Shown piece after piece: positions 12,382 to 21,436 of a DNA stretch of 64,000 bases; within the stretch, counting starts at the first letter, position 1, and each line of letters starts with the position of its first letter. A model generated the notes under the pieces. It did no database searches and was not told where the DNA came from. It saw only the letters and a program-made list of their open reading frames with translations. The translations under genes were made by a program, and so were the position numbers. Source of the DNA: Alphaproteobacteria bacterium. GTDB lineage: Bacteria; Pseudomonadota; Alphaproteobacteria; UBA9219; RFNS01. The stretch covers positions 1,263,812-1,327,811 of the forward strand of contig JBBCGY010000001.1 in the NCBI GenBank assembly GCA_037200005.1, read 5' to 3'.

Positions 12382-14524
12382 TGTGAAACACCTTTAAGCT
12401 TCCTAACAGATTGACATAATCGTCACGCCAGACGGGATAACCGTCGTCGTCTATTCTACGCCATCCCGACGTTTCCAGATGGCTTAAATCCTGATCGCCG
12501 CGCGCCAGCAGCACCCAGTTGCTCATGATCGTATTATAGAGGGGATTATAAAGGTCGTCATTACGGCGCCAAGCCTGCCATCCGGCCTCATGGGCGATGG
12601 CCGCGAGAGGCTCGTTAAAATCATAAAAAAGACTGTTGATATTGAAAACCGCGATTCCGTCGCGCTTCAGATGGGCATCATACACGGCAAGCGCTTCGCG
12701 CGTGAGCAAATGCACGGGAACCGCCGTGCCGGCGAACGCATCGACCATCAGCAAATCGTAACGCGCGTCTTTATCGCGCTGCAATTCCAATCTGCCGTCG
12801 CCGAGCCGCCAGCGCGGCTCGCCGCATTCCTCGATATAGGTAAATTCGTTTCTCGCGAAGTTTATGGCTTTTTGATCGATCTCATACACCGTGAATTTCC
12901 TGCCCGGCTTTTTAAAACATAAAGACATGCCCACTCCCAAGCCGATCAGACCCACGTCTTTAACATTGTCCCGGTCGAATAACTTTTGCAGCGACGTAAA
13001 ATTCATGCCCGGCTCCACATCCGGCTGAGGCGTCATGCGCTGCATGCCATGCACGCCCGATCCCGACACAAGGAGATGCCACAGATCGCCGTTATAATCG
13101 GCTCGTTCGCGCACAAGCAGCGTCCCGAAAAAATCGCGCGCGACGGCGATGGGGCGATGCCCGCCCGGAATAGCCACGCCCCAAAAAACCGCCATGGCCA
13201 TCACCGCCATGGCCAAGGCCACCGCCGCGAACTGCCGCGGCAAAGGCATCAAAAGGAGCAATCCGGCCAGCATCGCAATGGACTGAAGCGATATTCCCAT
13301 AATCTTGCCGGGTATCGCCGGAACCGCAAGCCCGTACAAAAAAACGCCGAGGGCAAGCACGTTCCTCCACTTCCATAGAAATCCGGCAGGCTTAATCTGC
13401 GCATAGGAAAACATGCTGGCAATCGCGACGAACCAGAATTCCATCGGGTAAGGAAACAAAGCCGGCGCCAGGAATGCGTTGAATATCCCGCCGAGCGCCC
13501 CGCCGAGCGCAAGCCACAGATAAAACTCCGTCAGCCTGCTCTCGTCCGGCGCGAGCGACGCAAGCCGCGTGTGGAATCGCAAGGCAGTCAGCAAGAATAT
13601 CGCGATCGGCAGAACGGCATAAATCCAGCCGATCATAAATATGCCGACGCTTTGCAAGACGACGATTTGTATTGCCAGCAGAACGCCGGCAATCAGTTCC
13701 AACCACCCCTCATCCGGCTTCCAGCCGCGCCCGAAAGCAATAACGAAAGTAAGCAGATAAAGCGCCAGCGGCACCACCCAGAACAGCGGCACCGATCCAA
13801 GGTCCGCCGTGATCAGCGCCGTCAGCCCCATGCTCAGGCTCGACGGCACGAACGCCAGCACCAGCCATTTCAGCTTCAGTTTGATCGGCGTCGGCAGTGC
13901 GGGTTCGGCTGGCGCAGATATTTCGGCCGCAGCTTCCTTCTTCACCGGCAGCAGCAGCAATCCTCCCACCAGCACGATCAGCAGCCCGTAACCGCAGGCC
14001 CACACCACGCTCTGCGCCGTCAGCGGCAGCGACGGCTCCACGATAAACGGATAGCTCAGCAATCCCGCGAAGCTCCCCAGATTGCTCGCCGCGTACAGGA
14101 AGTACGGCTTCTCGCCCGCCGTCTTCTCTCCCGCCGCGTATAATCTTTGCAGTCCGCTGCTCACCGTCGACAGCGCCACATAGGGCAGCGATATCCCCGT
14201 CAGCAGCAAGGTCAGAACTTGCAGCGCGCTGCCTATGTTAGAGTCCGATCCTGCCGTCAGGTGCGGCGGCAGCATGACCGCGCCCAGCACCAGCAGCCCC
14301 AGCGTCGCATAGCCCTGCGCCCGCGCCGGATACCGCGACAGCATATGCGCCACCCAGTATCCCCCCAGCAGCCCGATCTGGAAGAACGCCAGCGCCGTCA
14401 GCCACCCGCTCGGCGCTCCTCCCACCATCGGCAGCAGCATCTTCCCCAGCATCGGCTGCACCGCGAACATCAGTCCCGCAGACAAAAACAGCGTTAGCGA
14501 GAACATGCCGCTTTTATTTGTCAT
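12365..14524 (-). CDS. Membrane/spermidine-synthase-like fusion, paralogue A
   Basis: This 719-residue protein has a polytopic membrane half (about 12 helices up to residue 480) and a C-terminal Rossmann domain of the spermidine synthase/methyltransferase fold. The nucleotide loop is [10 protein letters not shown], the acidic strand VYEID, followed by [10 protein letters not shown] and DAFAGTAVP. It belongs to the 'fused MFS/spermidine synthase' group; aminopropyl transfer is not shown for most members, so substrate is unknown. Residues 7-266 are encoded by DNA that I read as identical to the two upstream paralogues, while most of the rest diverges. Its start overlaps paralogue B by 11 bp and its end overlaps carB. 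Confidence 0.85.
13728..14505. repeat. 778-bp identical segment, copy 1
   Basis: Line-by-line reading shows no difference or indel against copies at 15862-16639 (offset 2134) and 18062-18839 (offset 4334). It codes for the first eight or so membrane helices of paralogue A. Identity with copy 2 extends a little further on both sides (about 13706-14506, one mismatch). Confidence 0.93.
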
Positions 14525-16709
14525 TCTGCATGACCTTCATCGCCTTCAGCAGATTCGTATAATCGTCGCGCCATATGGTGAAGTTCCGGTCACGTATCTT
14601 GTGCCATCCCATGGCCTTGAACCGGCTTAAATCCTGATCCGATGGAGCCAAAAGCACCCACTTGCTCGCGCCGATGCCATGAAAGATATCATCCTGATCC
14701 GCGCCGTGCCGCCATGCCTGCCATCCGGCATCGCGCGCAAGAGCGGCGAGCGGCGCATGAAAATCGTAATAACGGTTGTTGATATTATAAAGAATGAATC
14801 CGCCCGGCTTAAGGCGCGCTCCATAGAGCGCCAGCGCCTCCCGGGTCAGCATATGCGTCGGAATCGATCCGCTGGAGAAAACGTCGATGATCAGCACGTC
14901 GTACCGGGCTTCGGCATCGCGCTGCAGTTCCAGTCTGCCGTCGCCGATCCGCCAGCGCGGCTCGCCGCACTCCTTGATATAAGTGAACCACTTTTCCGCC
15001 ATCTCTTTGACCAGCGGGTCGATCTCGTACACCGTGAAATGCCGGCCGGGCGCTTTGAAGCATAACCCCATCCCCGCTCCCAGGCCGATGACGCCCACAT
15101 CTTGAATGCGGCTGTCATGGAACATCTCCTCCAGCGGCTTGAAATATATCGGAGGCGTTACATCAGGAGGTTCCGGAGCTACCCGCTGCAGGCCATGCAC
15201 GGTCGAACCATGAATGAACAAGCGCCATGTTTCTCCTTCGGGATTATGGAAATCGGCAATCGTGGATACGCCGAAAAAATTCCTCCCGCGCGCGACGCGG
15301 TTGGTTTCCAGCAAAGGCGAGATCAACAAAACCACGACAAGAAGGCCCGTAATCGCCAGTTGGCGCGGGAAGTATCCCAGCAATAGAAAACTGACAAGCG
15401 TTCCGACGCTATATGCAACCAACGTCACAAAACCAGCCGCGCCGAAAACGCCGAACCGAATCAACACGAAGACAAACGCCGCGACGGCGATGACGTTGCT
15501 ATATCGCGCAAGCCGCGCCGGCGGCGTTTTGCGCAGCAATAAGACGCTGGCCGAGGTCACCAGCATAAATTCCACCGGATAGGAAAACAAAACCGGCGCC
15601 AGGAACGCGTTGAATATCCCGCCGAGCGCCCCGCCGAGCGCAAGCCACAGGTAAAACTCCGTCAGCCTGCTCTCGTCCGGGGCAAGCCCGGCCAGCCGCG
15701 TATGGCACAGAAGGGCAGTCGTGAAAAAAACGGCGAGCGGCAGGAGCGCGGATATCCAATCGGGGGCCAGCAATCCGCCATTTAAAACATAAACCGCCGT
15801 CATCAGGCCGATAAGCAACAGCGTCAGGGACGACAAGCCCCCCTCATCCGGTTTCCAGCCGCGCCCGAAAGCAATAACGAAAGTAAGCAGATAAAGCGCC
15901 AGCGGCACCACCCAGAACAGCGGCACCGATCCAAGGTCCGCCGTGATCAGCGCCGTCAGCCCCATGCTCAGGCTCGACGGCACGAACGCCAGCACCAGCC
16001 ATTTCAGCTTCAGTTTGATCGGCGTCGGCAGTGCGGGTTCGGCTGGCGCAGATATTTCGGCCGCAGCTTCCTTCTTCACCGGCAGCAGCAGCAATCCTCC
16101 CACCAGCACGATCAGCAGCCCGTAACCGCAGGCCCACACCACGCTCTGCGCCGTCAGCGGCAGCGACGGCTCCACGATAAACGGATAGCTCAGCAATCCC
16201 GCGAAGCTCCCCAGATTGCTCGCCGCGTACAGGAAGTACGGCTTCTCGCCCGCCGTCTTCTCTCCCGCCGCGTATAATCTTTGCAGTCCGCTGCTCACCG
16301 TCGACAGCGCCACATAGGGCAGCGATATCCCCGTCAGCAGCAAGGTCAGAACTTGCAGCGCGCTGCCTATGTTAGAGTCCGATCCTGCCGTCAGGTGCGG
16401 CGGCAGCATGACCGCGCCCAGCACCAGCAGCCCCAGCGTCGCATAGCCCTGCGCCCGCGCCGGATACCGCGACAGCATATGCGCCACCCAGTATCCCCCC
16501 AGCAGCCCGATCTGGAAGAACGCCAGCGCCGTCAGCCACCCGCTCGGCGCTCCTCCCACCATCGGCAGCAGCATCTTCCCCAGCATCGGCTGCACCGCGA
16601 ACATCAGTCCCGCAGACAAAAACAGCGTTAGCGAGAACATGATGGTCTGCGGACTCTCGCGTTGCCCCTCTTTCGCTATCTCTGTCATGGCCTTACGGCT
16701 TCTCCACAT
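14514..16709 (-). CDS. Membrane/spermidine-synthase-like fusion, paralogue B
   Basis: The 731-residue middle copy has the same layout as its neighbours: membrane helices, then a Rossmann domain with [28 protein letters not shown] and DVFSSGSIP. It has a longer N-terminus (about 17 extra residues, MWRSRKAMTEIAK) that overlaps the end of paralogue C by 17 bp; an internal ATG at 16688 (MTEIAKEGQ) is an alternative start. Residues 24-283 come from the shared 778-bp segment; the following membrane stretch is unlike A or C apart from the short [19 protein letters not shown] block. Function beyond the family fold is unknown. Confidence 0.85.
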   Translation of the reverse strand: MWRSRKAMTEIAKEGQRESPQTIMFSLTLFLSAGLMFAVQPMLGKMLLPMVGGAPSGWLTALAFFQIGLLGGYWVAHMLSRYPARAQGYATLGLLVLGAVMLPPHLTAGSDSNIGSALQVLTLLLTGISLPYVALSTVSSGLQRLYAAGEKTAGEKPYFLYAASNLGSFAGLLSYPFIVEPSLPLTAQSVVWACGYGLLIVLVGGLLLLPVKKEAAAEISAPAEPALPTPIKLKLKWLVLAFVPSSLSMGLTALITADLGSVPLFWVVPLALYLLTFVIAFGRGWKPDEGGLSSLTLLLIGLMTAVYVLNGGLLAPDWISALLPLAVFFTTALLCHTRLAGLAPDESRLTEFYLWLALGGALGGIFNAFLAPVLFSYPVEFMLVTSASVLLLRKTPPARLARYSNVIAVAAFVFVLIRFGVFGAAGFVTLVAYSVGTLVSFLLLGYFPRQLAITGLLVVVLLISPLLETNRVARGRNFFGVSTIADFHNPEGETWRLFIHGSTVHGLQRVAPEPPDVTPPIYFKPLEEMFHDSRIQDVGVIGLGAGMGLCFKAPGRHFTVYEIDPLVKEMAEKWFTYIKECGEPRWRIGDGRLELQRDAEARYDVLIIDVFSSGSIPTHMLTREALALYGARLKPGGFILYNINNRYYDFHAPLAALARDAGWQAWRHGADQDDIFHGIGASKWVLLAPSDQDLSRFKAMGWHKIRDRNFTIWRDDYTNLLKAMKVMQNDK
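15862..16639. repeat. 778-bp identical segment, copy 2
   Basis: Same segment in paralogue B. Identity at all codon positions, synonymous ones included, shows recent homogenisation or duplication rather than protein-level constraint. Confidence 0.93.
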
Positions 16710-18873
16710 TCTGCAAGATTCTCATTGTTCTCAGCAGATTTGCGTAATCGTCGCGCCAGATGGGGAATGAGTGTTCAGTCAGAGGCTGCCAACCATAAGT
16801 TTGCAACGCGCCTGCATCCGATCCAGGCGGCGCGATAATAACCCATTGGCTCGCGAGCTTCCCAAGCTTGAAGTCTACCCTCCGATCCGTAAACAACCAC
16901 GCTTGGCTGTTCAAGTCATGAGCCAGAGCACTGATCGGGCCGATAAGATCGTAATAGCGATTGCTTATGTGAAGCGTGAGCAATCCGCCAGAATTAAGCC
17001 TGCGAAGATATAACTCCAGCGCCTCCCGAGTCAGCAGATGCACCGGAATCGAGTCCGACGAAAAAGCATCCGCGATGATCATATCGTACCGTGCCTCGGT
17101 ATCGCGCTGCAGTTCCAGTCTGCCGTCGCCGATCCGCCAGCGTGGCTCGCCGCATTCTTTGATGAAGGTGAACCACTTCATCGCCATCTCCCGCACCAGC
17201 GGGTCGATCTCGTACACCGTGAAATGCCGGTCGGGTGCCTGGAGGCAAAGGATAATCCCGGCGCCAAGCCCCAGAACGGCAACGTCGCGAGGTTTCTGAA
17301 CCTCGAACACATTGCGCAGCGGCGCGTAATAGGAGACAACCGAAGTCTCCACCGTTGGCTTGATCATCTGCATGCCGTGGATCGTCGACCCATGCATGAA
17401 CCGTCTCCAAACTTGACCCTCCCAAGGGGAATCGACGATCTTCATGACTCCAAAGAAGTCGCGCTGAATATCGACCGGCTGGCGAATATTGAGCGGCGAT
17501 ACTATGAGCGCCATCAGAACGATGCCTGTGACGGCCAGCAGGTGCGGAAATAAGGCAGCCATGGCGATCCCGGCCAACACCACCAGGCCCATAGGCCGCA
17601 TAAAGAATTCTACGAGTTGATACTGCGCTTTGCCTGCCTCCGGATCGACGGAAAGAGTGCTCGCGCCCGCGACGATGAAAATTAAAGTGCCAAGCGTTCC
17701 CGAATACACCAGCCATCTTTTTCTGGGCATCGGATGCAGCATGACGCTCATCAGCAAAATCAGTACGAACTCCAGCGGATACATAAACAAAACCGGCGCC
17801 AGGAACGCGTTGAATATCCCGCCGAGCGCCCCGCCGAGCGCAAGCCACAGATAAAACTCCGTCAGCCTGCTCTCGTCCGGCGCGAGCGACGCCAACTGCA
17901 AATGACACCAGAGGGCGGTTACGAAAAACACCCCCACCAAAGGCGCCGCCATGGTCCATGAAGATACGCTACAATTGCCGAACGCGACAAATATGAGTAT
18001 CACCATGCCGGTGAGAATAAGATGGGAAATATCCAAATCTTCCGATTGCAGTTTTCTGTTCCGCCCGAAAGCAATAACGAAAGTAAGCAGATAAAGCGCC
18101 AGCGGCACCACCCAGAACAGCGGCACCGATCCAAGGTCCGCCGTGATCAGCGCCGTCAGCCCCATGCTCAGGCTCGACGGCACGAACGCCAGCACCAGCC
18201 ATTTCAGCTTCAGTTTGATCGGCGTCGGCAGTGCGGGTTCGGCTGGCGCAGATATTTCGGCCGCAGCTTCCTTCTTCACCGGCAGCAGCAGCAATCCTCC
18301 CACCAGCACGATCAGCAGCCCGTAACCGCAGGCCCACACCACGCTCTGCGCCGTCAGCGGCAGCGACGGCTCCACGATAAACGGATAGCTCAGCAATCCC
18401 GCGAAGCTCCCCAGATTGCTCGCCGCGTACAGGAAGTACGGCTTCTCGCCCGCCGTCTTCTCTCCCGCCGCGTATAATCTTTGCAGTCCGCTGCTCACCG
18501 TCGACAGCGCCACATAGGGCAGCGATATCCCCGTCAGCAGCAAGGTCAGAACTTGCAGCGCGCTGCCTATGTTAGAGTCCGATCCTGCCGTCAGGTGCGG
18601 CGGCAGCATGACCGCGCCCAGCACCAGCAGCCCCAGCGTCGCATAGCCCTGCGCCCGCGCCGGATACCGCGACAGCATATGCGCCACCCAGTATCCCCCC
18701 AGCAGCCCGATCTGGAAGAACGCCAGCGCCGTCAGCCACCCGCTCGGCGCTCCTCCCACCATCGGCAGCAGCATCTTCCCCAGCATCGGCTGCACCGCGA
18801 ACATCAGTCCCGCAGACAAAAACAGCGTTAGCGAGAACAGCGTCGTCGGCGATATCTTCGGCAATTTGCTCAC
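16693..18873 (-). CDS. Membrane/spermidine-synthase-like fusion, paralogue C
   Basis: The 726-residue copy next to carA starts MSKLPKISPTTLFSLTLFL; its ATG overlaps the carA stop by 4 bp. Residues 12-271 are encoded by the shared 778-bp segment. The Rossmann domain has [28 protein letters not shown] and DAFSSDSIP. Between these, residues 275-480 form membrane helices with little likeness to the other copies, except the [19 protein letters not shown] block. It is first of the three after carA, so the whole set should be transcribed with carAB. A polyamine or other small-molecule transfer at the membrane is possible but unproven. Confidence 0.85.
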   Translation of the reverse strand: MSKLPKISPTTLFSLTLFLSAGLMFAVQPMLGKMLLPMVGGAPSGWLTALAFFQIGLLGGYWVAHMLSRYPARAQGYATLGLLVLGAVMLPPHLTAGSDSNIGSALQVLTLLLTGISLPYVALSTVSSGLQRLYAAGEKTAGEKPYFLYAASNLGSFAGLLSYPFIVEPSLPLTAQSVVWACGYGLLIVLVGGLLLLPVKKEAAAEISAPAEPALPTPIKLKLKWLVLAFVPSSLSMGLTALITADLGSVPLFWVVPLALYLLTFVIAFGRNRKLQSEDLDISHLILTGMVILIFVAFGNCSVSSWTMAAPLVGVFFVTALWCHLQLASLAPDESRLTEFYLWLALGGALGGIFNAFLAPVLFMYPLEFVLILLMSVMLHPMPRKRWLVYSGTLGTLIFIVAGASTLSVDPEAGKAQYQLVEFFMRPMGLVVLAGIAMAALFPHLLAVTGIVLMALIVSPLNIRQPVDIQRDFFGVMKIVDSPWEGQVWRRFMHGSTIHGMQMIKPTVETSVVSYYAPLRNVFEVQKPRDVAVLGLGAGIILCLQAPDRHFTVYEIDPLVREMAMKWFTFIKECGEPRWRIGDGRLELQRDTEARYDMIIADAFSSDSIPVHLLTREALELYLRRLNSGGLLTLHISNRYYDLIGPISALAHDLNSQAWLFTDRRVDFKLGKLASQWVIIAPPGSDAGALQTYGWQPLTEHSFPIWRDDYANLLRTMRILQNVEKP
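17793..17880. repeat. Second short conserved block shared by the three paralogues
   Basis: A roughly 90-bp block coding for [19 protein letters not shown] and the next residues recurs at about 13462-13549, 15593-15680 and 17793-17880. It has only one to a few differences between copies, although DNA on both sides has diverged strongly. Confidence 0.85.
18062..18839. repeat. 778-bp identical segment, copy 3
   Basis: Same segment in paralogue C. Identity stops abruptly at both edges: the DNA next to CGCCCGAAAGC is unrelated in this copy. Confidence 0.93.
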
Positions 18874-20063
18874 TTGTTTTTCTCCATCATGTCCATAAAC
18901 CGCCCAAATAAATGCTGACTGTCATGCGGACCTGGGGAGGCTTCGGGATGATACTGGACGGAAAAGACCGGACGATTTTTCAGCCTTATGCCCTCATTGC
19001 TACCGTCGAACAGACTGACATGCGTGATTTCCGCATCGGCCGACAGGGTTTCCGGAACGACCATGAAACCGTGATTTTGGCTGGTGATCTCGATCTTGCC
19101 CGTCGCCAGTTCCTTGACCGGGTGATTGGCGCCACGATGGCCGCGAGGCATTTTTACGGTTTTGGCGCCAAGGGCAAGCGCGAGCAATTGATGCCCAAGA
19201 CAAATGCCGAAGATAGGAATGTTGCGTTCAAGCAAGGCATGAATGAGAGGCACCGCATAAACGCCGGTCGCGGCAGGATCGCCGGGACCGTTGGATAAAA
19301 ATACGCCGTCAGGCTTGAGCGCCAGAATGTCCTCTGCCTTGGTCTGGGCCGGCACCACGGTAACCCGGCAGCCGCTTTCCGCCAGAAGCCGCAGGATATT
19401 CCGCTTCGCCCCGTAATCGACGGCGACGACATGACGGCGAGGATGAGCTTGCTGGCCGTATCCCGCGCCTTGTTCCGCCCAACGCCACGCCGTTTCCTGC
19501 CATCCGTAAGTCTCGGCGCAAGTGACTTCCTTGGCGAGATCCATGCCTTCGAGACCAGGCCAGTCCCGCGCCTTGGCGATCAAGGCTTCGACATCAAAGC
19601 GCCCTTCGGGATCATGCGCGATCACGGCGTTGGGCGCGCCGATATCGCGAATGCGGATCGTCAGCGCTCGCGTATCGAGACCGGTGATGCCTATCAGGTT
19701 GTTGGCGGCGAGCCAGGGCGACAGATGCTCAAAGGCGCGCCAGTTGGAAGGCGACGATATATCGGCCCGCAGAACCAGCCCGCGCGCCGTGGGGCGCACG
19801 GTTTCGATATCCTGGAGGTTCGCGCCGACATTGCCGATATGGGGAAAGGTAAAAGTGATGATCTGGCCGGCATAGCTGGGATCGGTCAAAATCTCCTGAT
19901 ACCCTGTCATGGAGGTATTGAAGCATAGCTCGCCGACCGCCGAACCGGCGGCCCCTATTCCCCGTCCCCGGAATACCGAGCCGTCCGCCAGAACCAGAAT
20001 GCCTGTCATAATGTCGGAACTGGGCGCGCATGAAACGGCGCGCTGGTGAGGCGTACTTGGCAT
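18870..20063 (-). CDS. carA: Carbamoyl-phosphate synthase small chain
   Basis: The glutamine amidotransferase subunit of carbamoyl-phosphate synthase. It has the N-terminal CarA domain (GELCFNTSMTGYQEILTDPSY) and a class I amidotransferase domain with nucleophile Cys in FGICLGHQLLALA and the His-Glu pair in VQYHPEASPGP. The start is uncertain. ATG at 20063 (MPSTPHQ, 397 residues) is reported; ATG at 20009 (MTGILVLADG) fits family N-termini well, and the frame is open to 20108. It heads a five-gene unit carA-C-B-A-carB in which every junction overlaps. The gap to the divergent yqeY gene is 101 bp. Confidence 0.96.
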   Translation of the reverse strand: MPSTPHQRAVSCAPSSDIMTGILVLADGSVFRGRGIGAAGSAVGELCFNTSMTGYQEILTDPSYAGQIITFTFPHIGNVGANLQDIETVRPTARGLVLRADISSPSNWRAFEHLSPWLAANNLIGITGLDTRALTIRIRDIGAPNAVIAHDPEGRFDVEALIAKARDWPGLEGMDLAKEVTCAETYGWQETAWRWAEQGAGYGQQAHPRRHVVAVDYGAKRNILRLLAESGCRVTVVPAQTKAEDILALKPDGVFLSNGPGDPAATGVYAVPLIHALLERNIPIFGICLGHQLLALALGAKTVKMPRGHRGANHPVKELATGKIEITSQNHGFMVVPETLSADAEITHVSLFDGSNEGIRLKNRPVFSVQYHPEASPGPHDSQHLFGRFMDMMEKNK

Positions 20064-20164
20064 GAGCATATATTTACGGCTATGTTGGATATCAATGGCA
20101 AAGGCCATATCAAGGTTGAGAATATGGCCGATGCATCATACCGATGCAAGAAGGATTATCGAAA

Positions 20165-20632
20165 ATGTCGCTACGTCAACGAATTATGGATGCCCTCAAG
20201 GACGCCATGCGCGGCAAGCAGGAGCGGGAAACCGCCACCATCCGCATGATGATCGCCAAACTGCGCGAGCGGGATATCGAGGTCAGGCCGAGCGGCAATA
20301 TGGACGGCATCGGCGAAGCCGCGATTCTGAGCATGCTGGAAGGCATGGTCAAGCAGCGCCGCGAATCGGTGGTCATGTATGAAAAAGGCGGGCGGGCCGA
20401 TCTCGTGAAGCAGGAGAGCGAAGAAATCGCCATCATCGAAAGCTTCATGCCGAAAAGGCTGAGTGAAGAGGAAGTTAAAGCTGCTATCGCCCAAGTTGTG
20501 GCCGCCATCGGCGCCAAGGACATCAAGGATATGGGCAAGGTCATGGCCGAACTGAAGAACGCCTATGCCGGACAGATGGATTTCGCCCAGGCGGGCGCGC
20601 TGGTCAGGGCGCAGCTCGGCGCGGCGGCTTAA
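20165..20632 (+). CDS. GatB/YqeY domain protein
   Basis: This 155-residue protein begins MSLRQRIMDALKDAMRGKQE and is the free-standing YqeY form of the GatB tail domain, helical with KRLSEEEVKAAIAQVVA and the conserved DMGKVMAELKNAYAGQMD ending. The GatB tail binds tRNA in the amidotransferase; the free-standing protein's role is not settled. AAGGATT precedes the ATG at 20165, so the upstream in-frame ATG at 20144 is rejected. Its place between carA and dnaG is the usual alphaproteobacterial arrangement. It is followed 6 bp later by the BtpA-like gene. Confidence 0.92.
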   Translation: MSLRQRIMDALKDAMRGKQERETATIRMMIAKLRERDIEVRPSGNMDGIGEAAILSMLEGMVKQRRESVVMYEKGGRADLVKQESEEIAIIESFMPKRLSEEEVKAAIAQVVAAIGAKDIKDMGKVMAELKNAYAGQMDFAQAGALVRAQLGAAA

Positions 20633-20638
20633 TAATCT

Positions 20639-21436
20639 ATGCCCGCAGCCTCCCTCTTCTCCCGCCGCTGTCCGATCATCGGCTGCGTTCATCTGCCGCC
20701 GCTGCCGGGCGCGCCGCTTTATGACGGCGATATCGAGCGCGTCTATGAGACCGCCTTTGCAGAGGCGAAAATTCTCGCCGGGGCGGGCATCGACGGGCTG
20801 ATCGTCGAGAACTTCCACGACACGCCCTTTTATCCCGACAGCGTTCCGGCTGAAACCGTCGCCGCGCTGAGCGTCATCGCCCGGCAAATCGCCAAGGCGT
20901 TCAATATTCCGCTCGGCGTCAATGTCCTGCGCAATGATGCTCACGCCGCCGTCGCCATAGCCGTGGCCGCCGGAGCCGCCTTCGTGCGGATCAATATCCA
21001 TATGGGAGCCGTCGTCTCGGAGCAGGGATTGATCCTGGGCAAGAGCCATGAAACGCTGCGCCTGCGCGCGGCGCTAAAATCCAGGGCGCTGATTTTCGCC
21101 GATATCGGCGTCAAGCATGCCGCGCCGCTGGTGGATCGCGGGCTTGCCACGGACGCCATCGATGCCCAGCAGCGCGGCCTCGCCGACGCCCTGATCGTAT
21201 CGGGCACGAGAACCGGCCAGGCCACCGATCCGGGCGCCATAGAAGCGGTCAAATCGGCGTCGAGCCTGCCGGTTTACATAGGCAGCGGCATCACGGCGGA
21301 CAATCTGCCGGACTATGCCGGAAAAATCGACGGCGCGATCGTCGGCAGTTATTTCAAGCAAGACGGCAAAGCCGCCAATCCGGTCGATCCAGCGCGGGTG
21401 GCGGCATTGATGGCAGCCGCGCGGAAATTAGCCTAA
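20639..21436 (+). CDS. BtpA/SgcQ-family TIM-barrel protein
   Basis: The 265-residue protein has the BtpA family pattern: IIGCVHLPPLPGAPLY near residue 13, then GIDGLIVENFHDTPF, GVNVLRND, FVRINIHMGA, IFADIGVKHAAPL and ALIVSGTRTGQAT, ending with a phosphate-binding-like YIGSGITADNL. The fold is a TIM barrel. BtpA is known as a factor for photosystem I stability in cyanobacteria, but related proteins occur widely in non-phototrophs with unknown roles. No photosynthesis genes are visible here. The gene starts 6 bp after yqeY, so it is likely cotranscribed, and overlaps the convergent gene by 4 bp. Confidence 0.85.
   Translation: MPAASLFSRRCPIIGCVHLPPLPGAPLYDGDIERVYETAFAEAKILAGAGIDGLIVENFHDTPFYPDSVPAETVAALSVIARQIAKAFNIPLGVNVLRNDAHAAVAIAVAAGAAFVRINIHMGAVVSEQGLILGKSHETLRLRAALKSRALIFADIGVKHAAPLVDRGLATDAIDAQQRGLADALIVSGTRTGQATDPGAIEAVKSASSLPVYIGSGITADNLPDYAGKIDGAIVGSYFKQDGKAANPVDPARVAALMAAARKLA

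Noticed and set aside
13728-18839. Insertion sequence or CRISPR explanation for the three large repeats
   Set aside because: The repeats are in-frame coding segments of paralogous genes, without terminal inverted repeats, transposase, or spacer structure.
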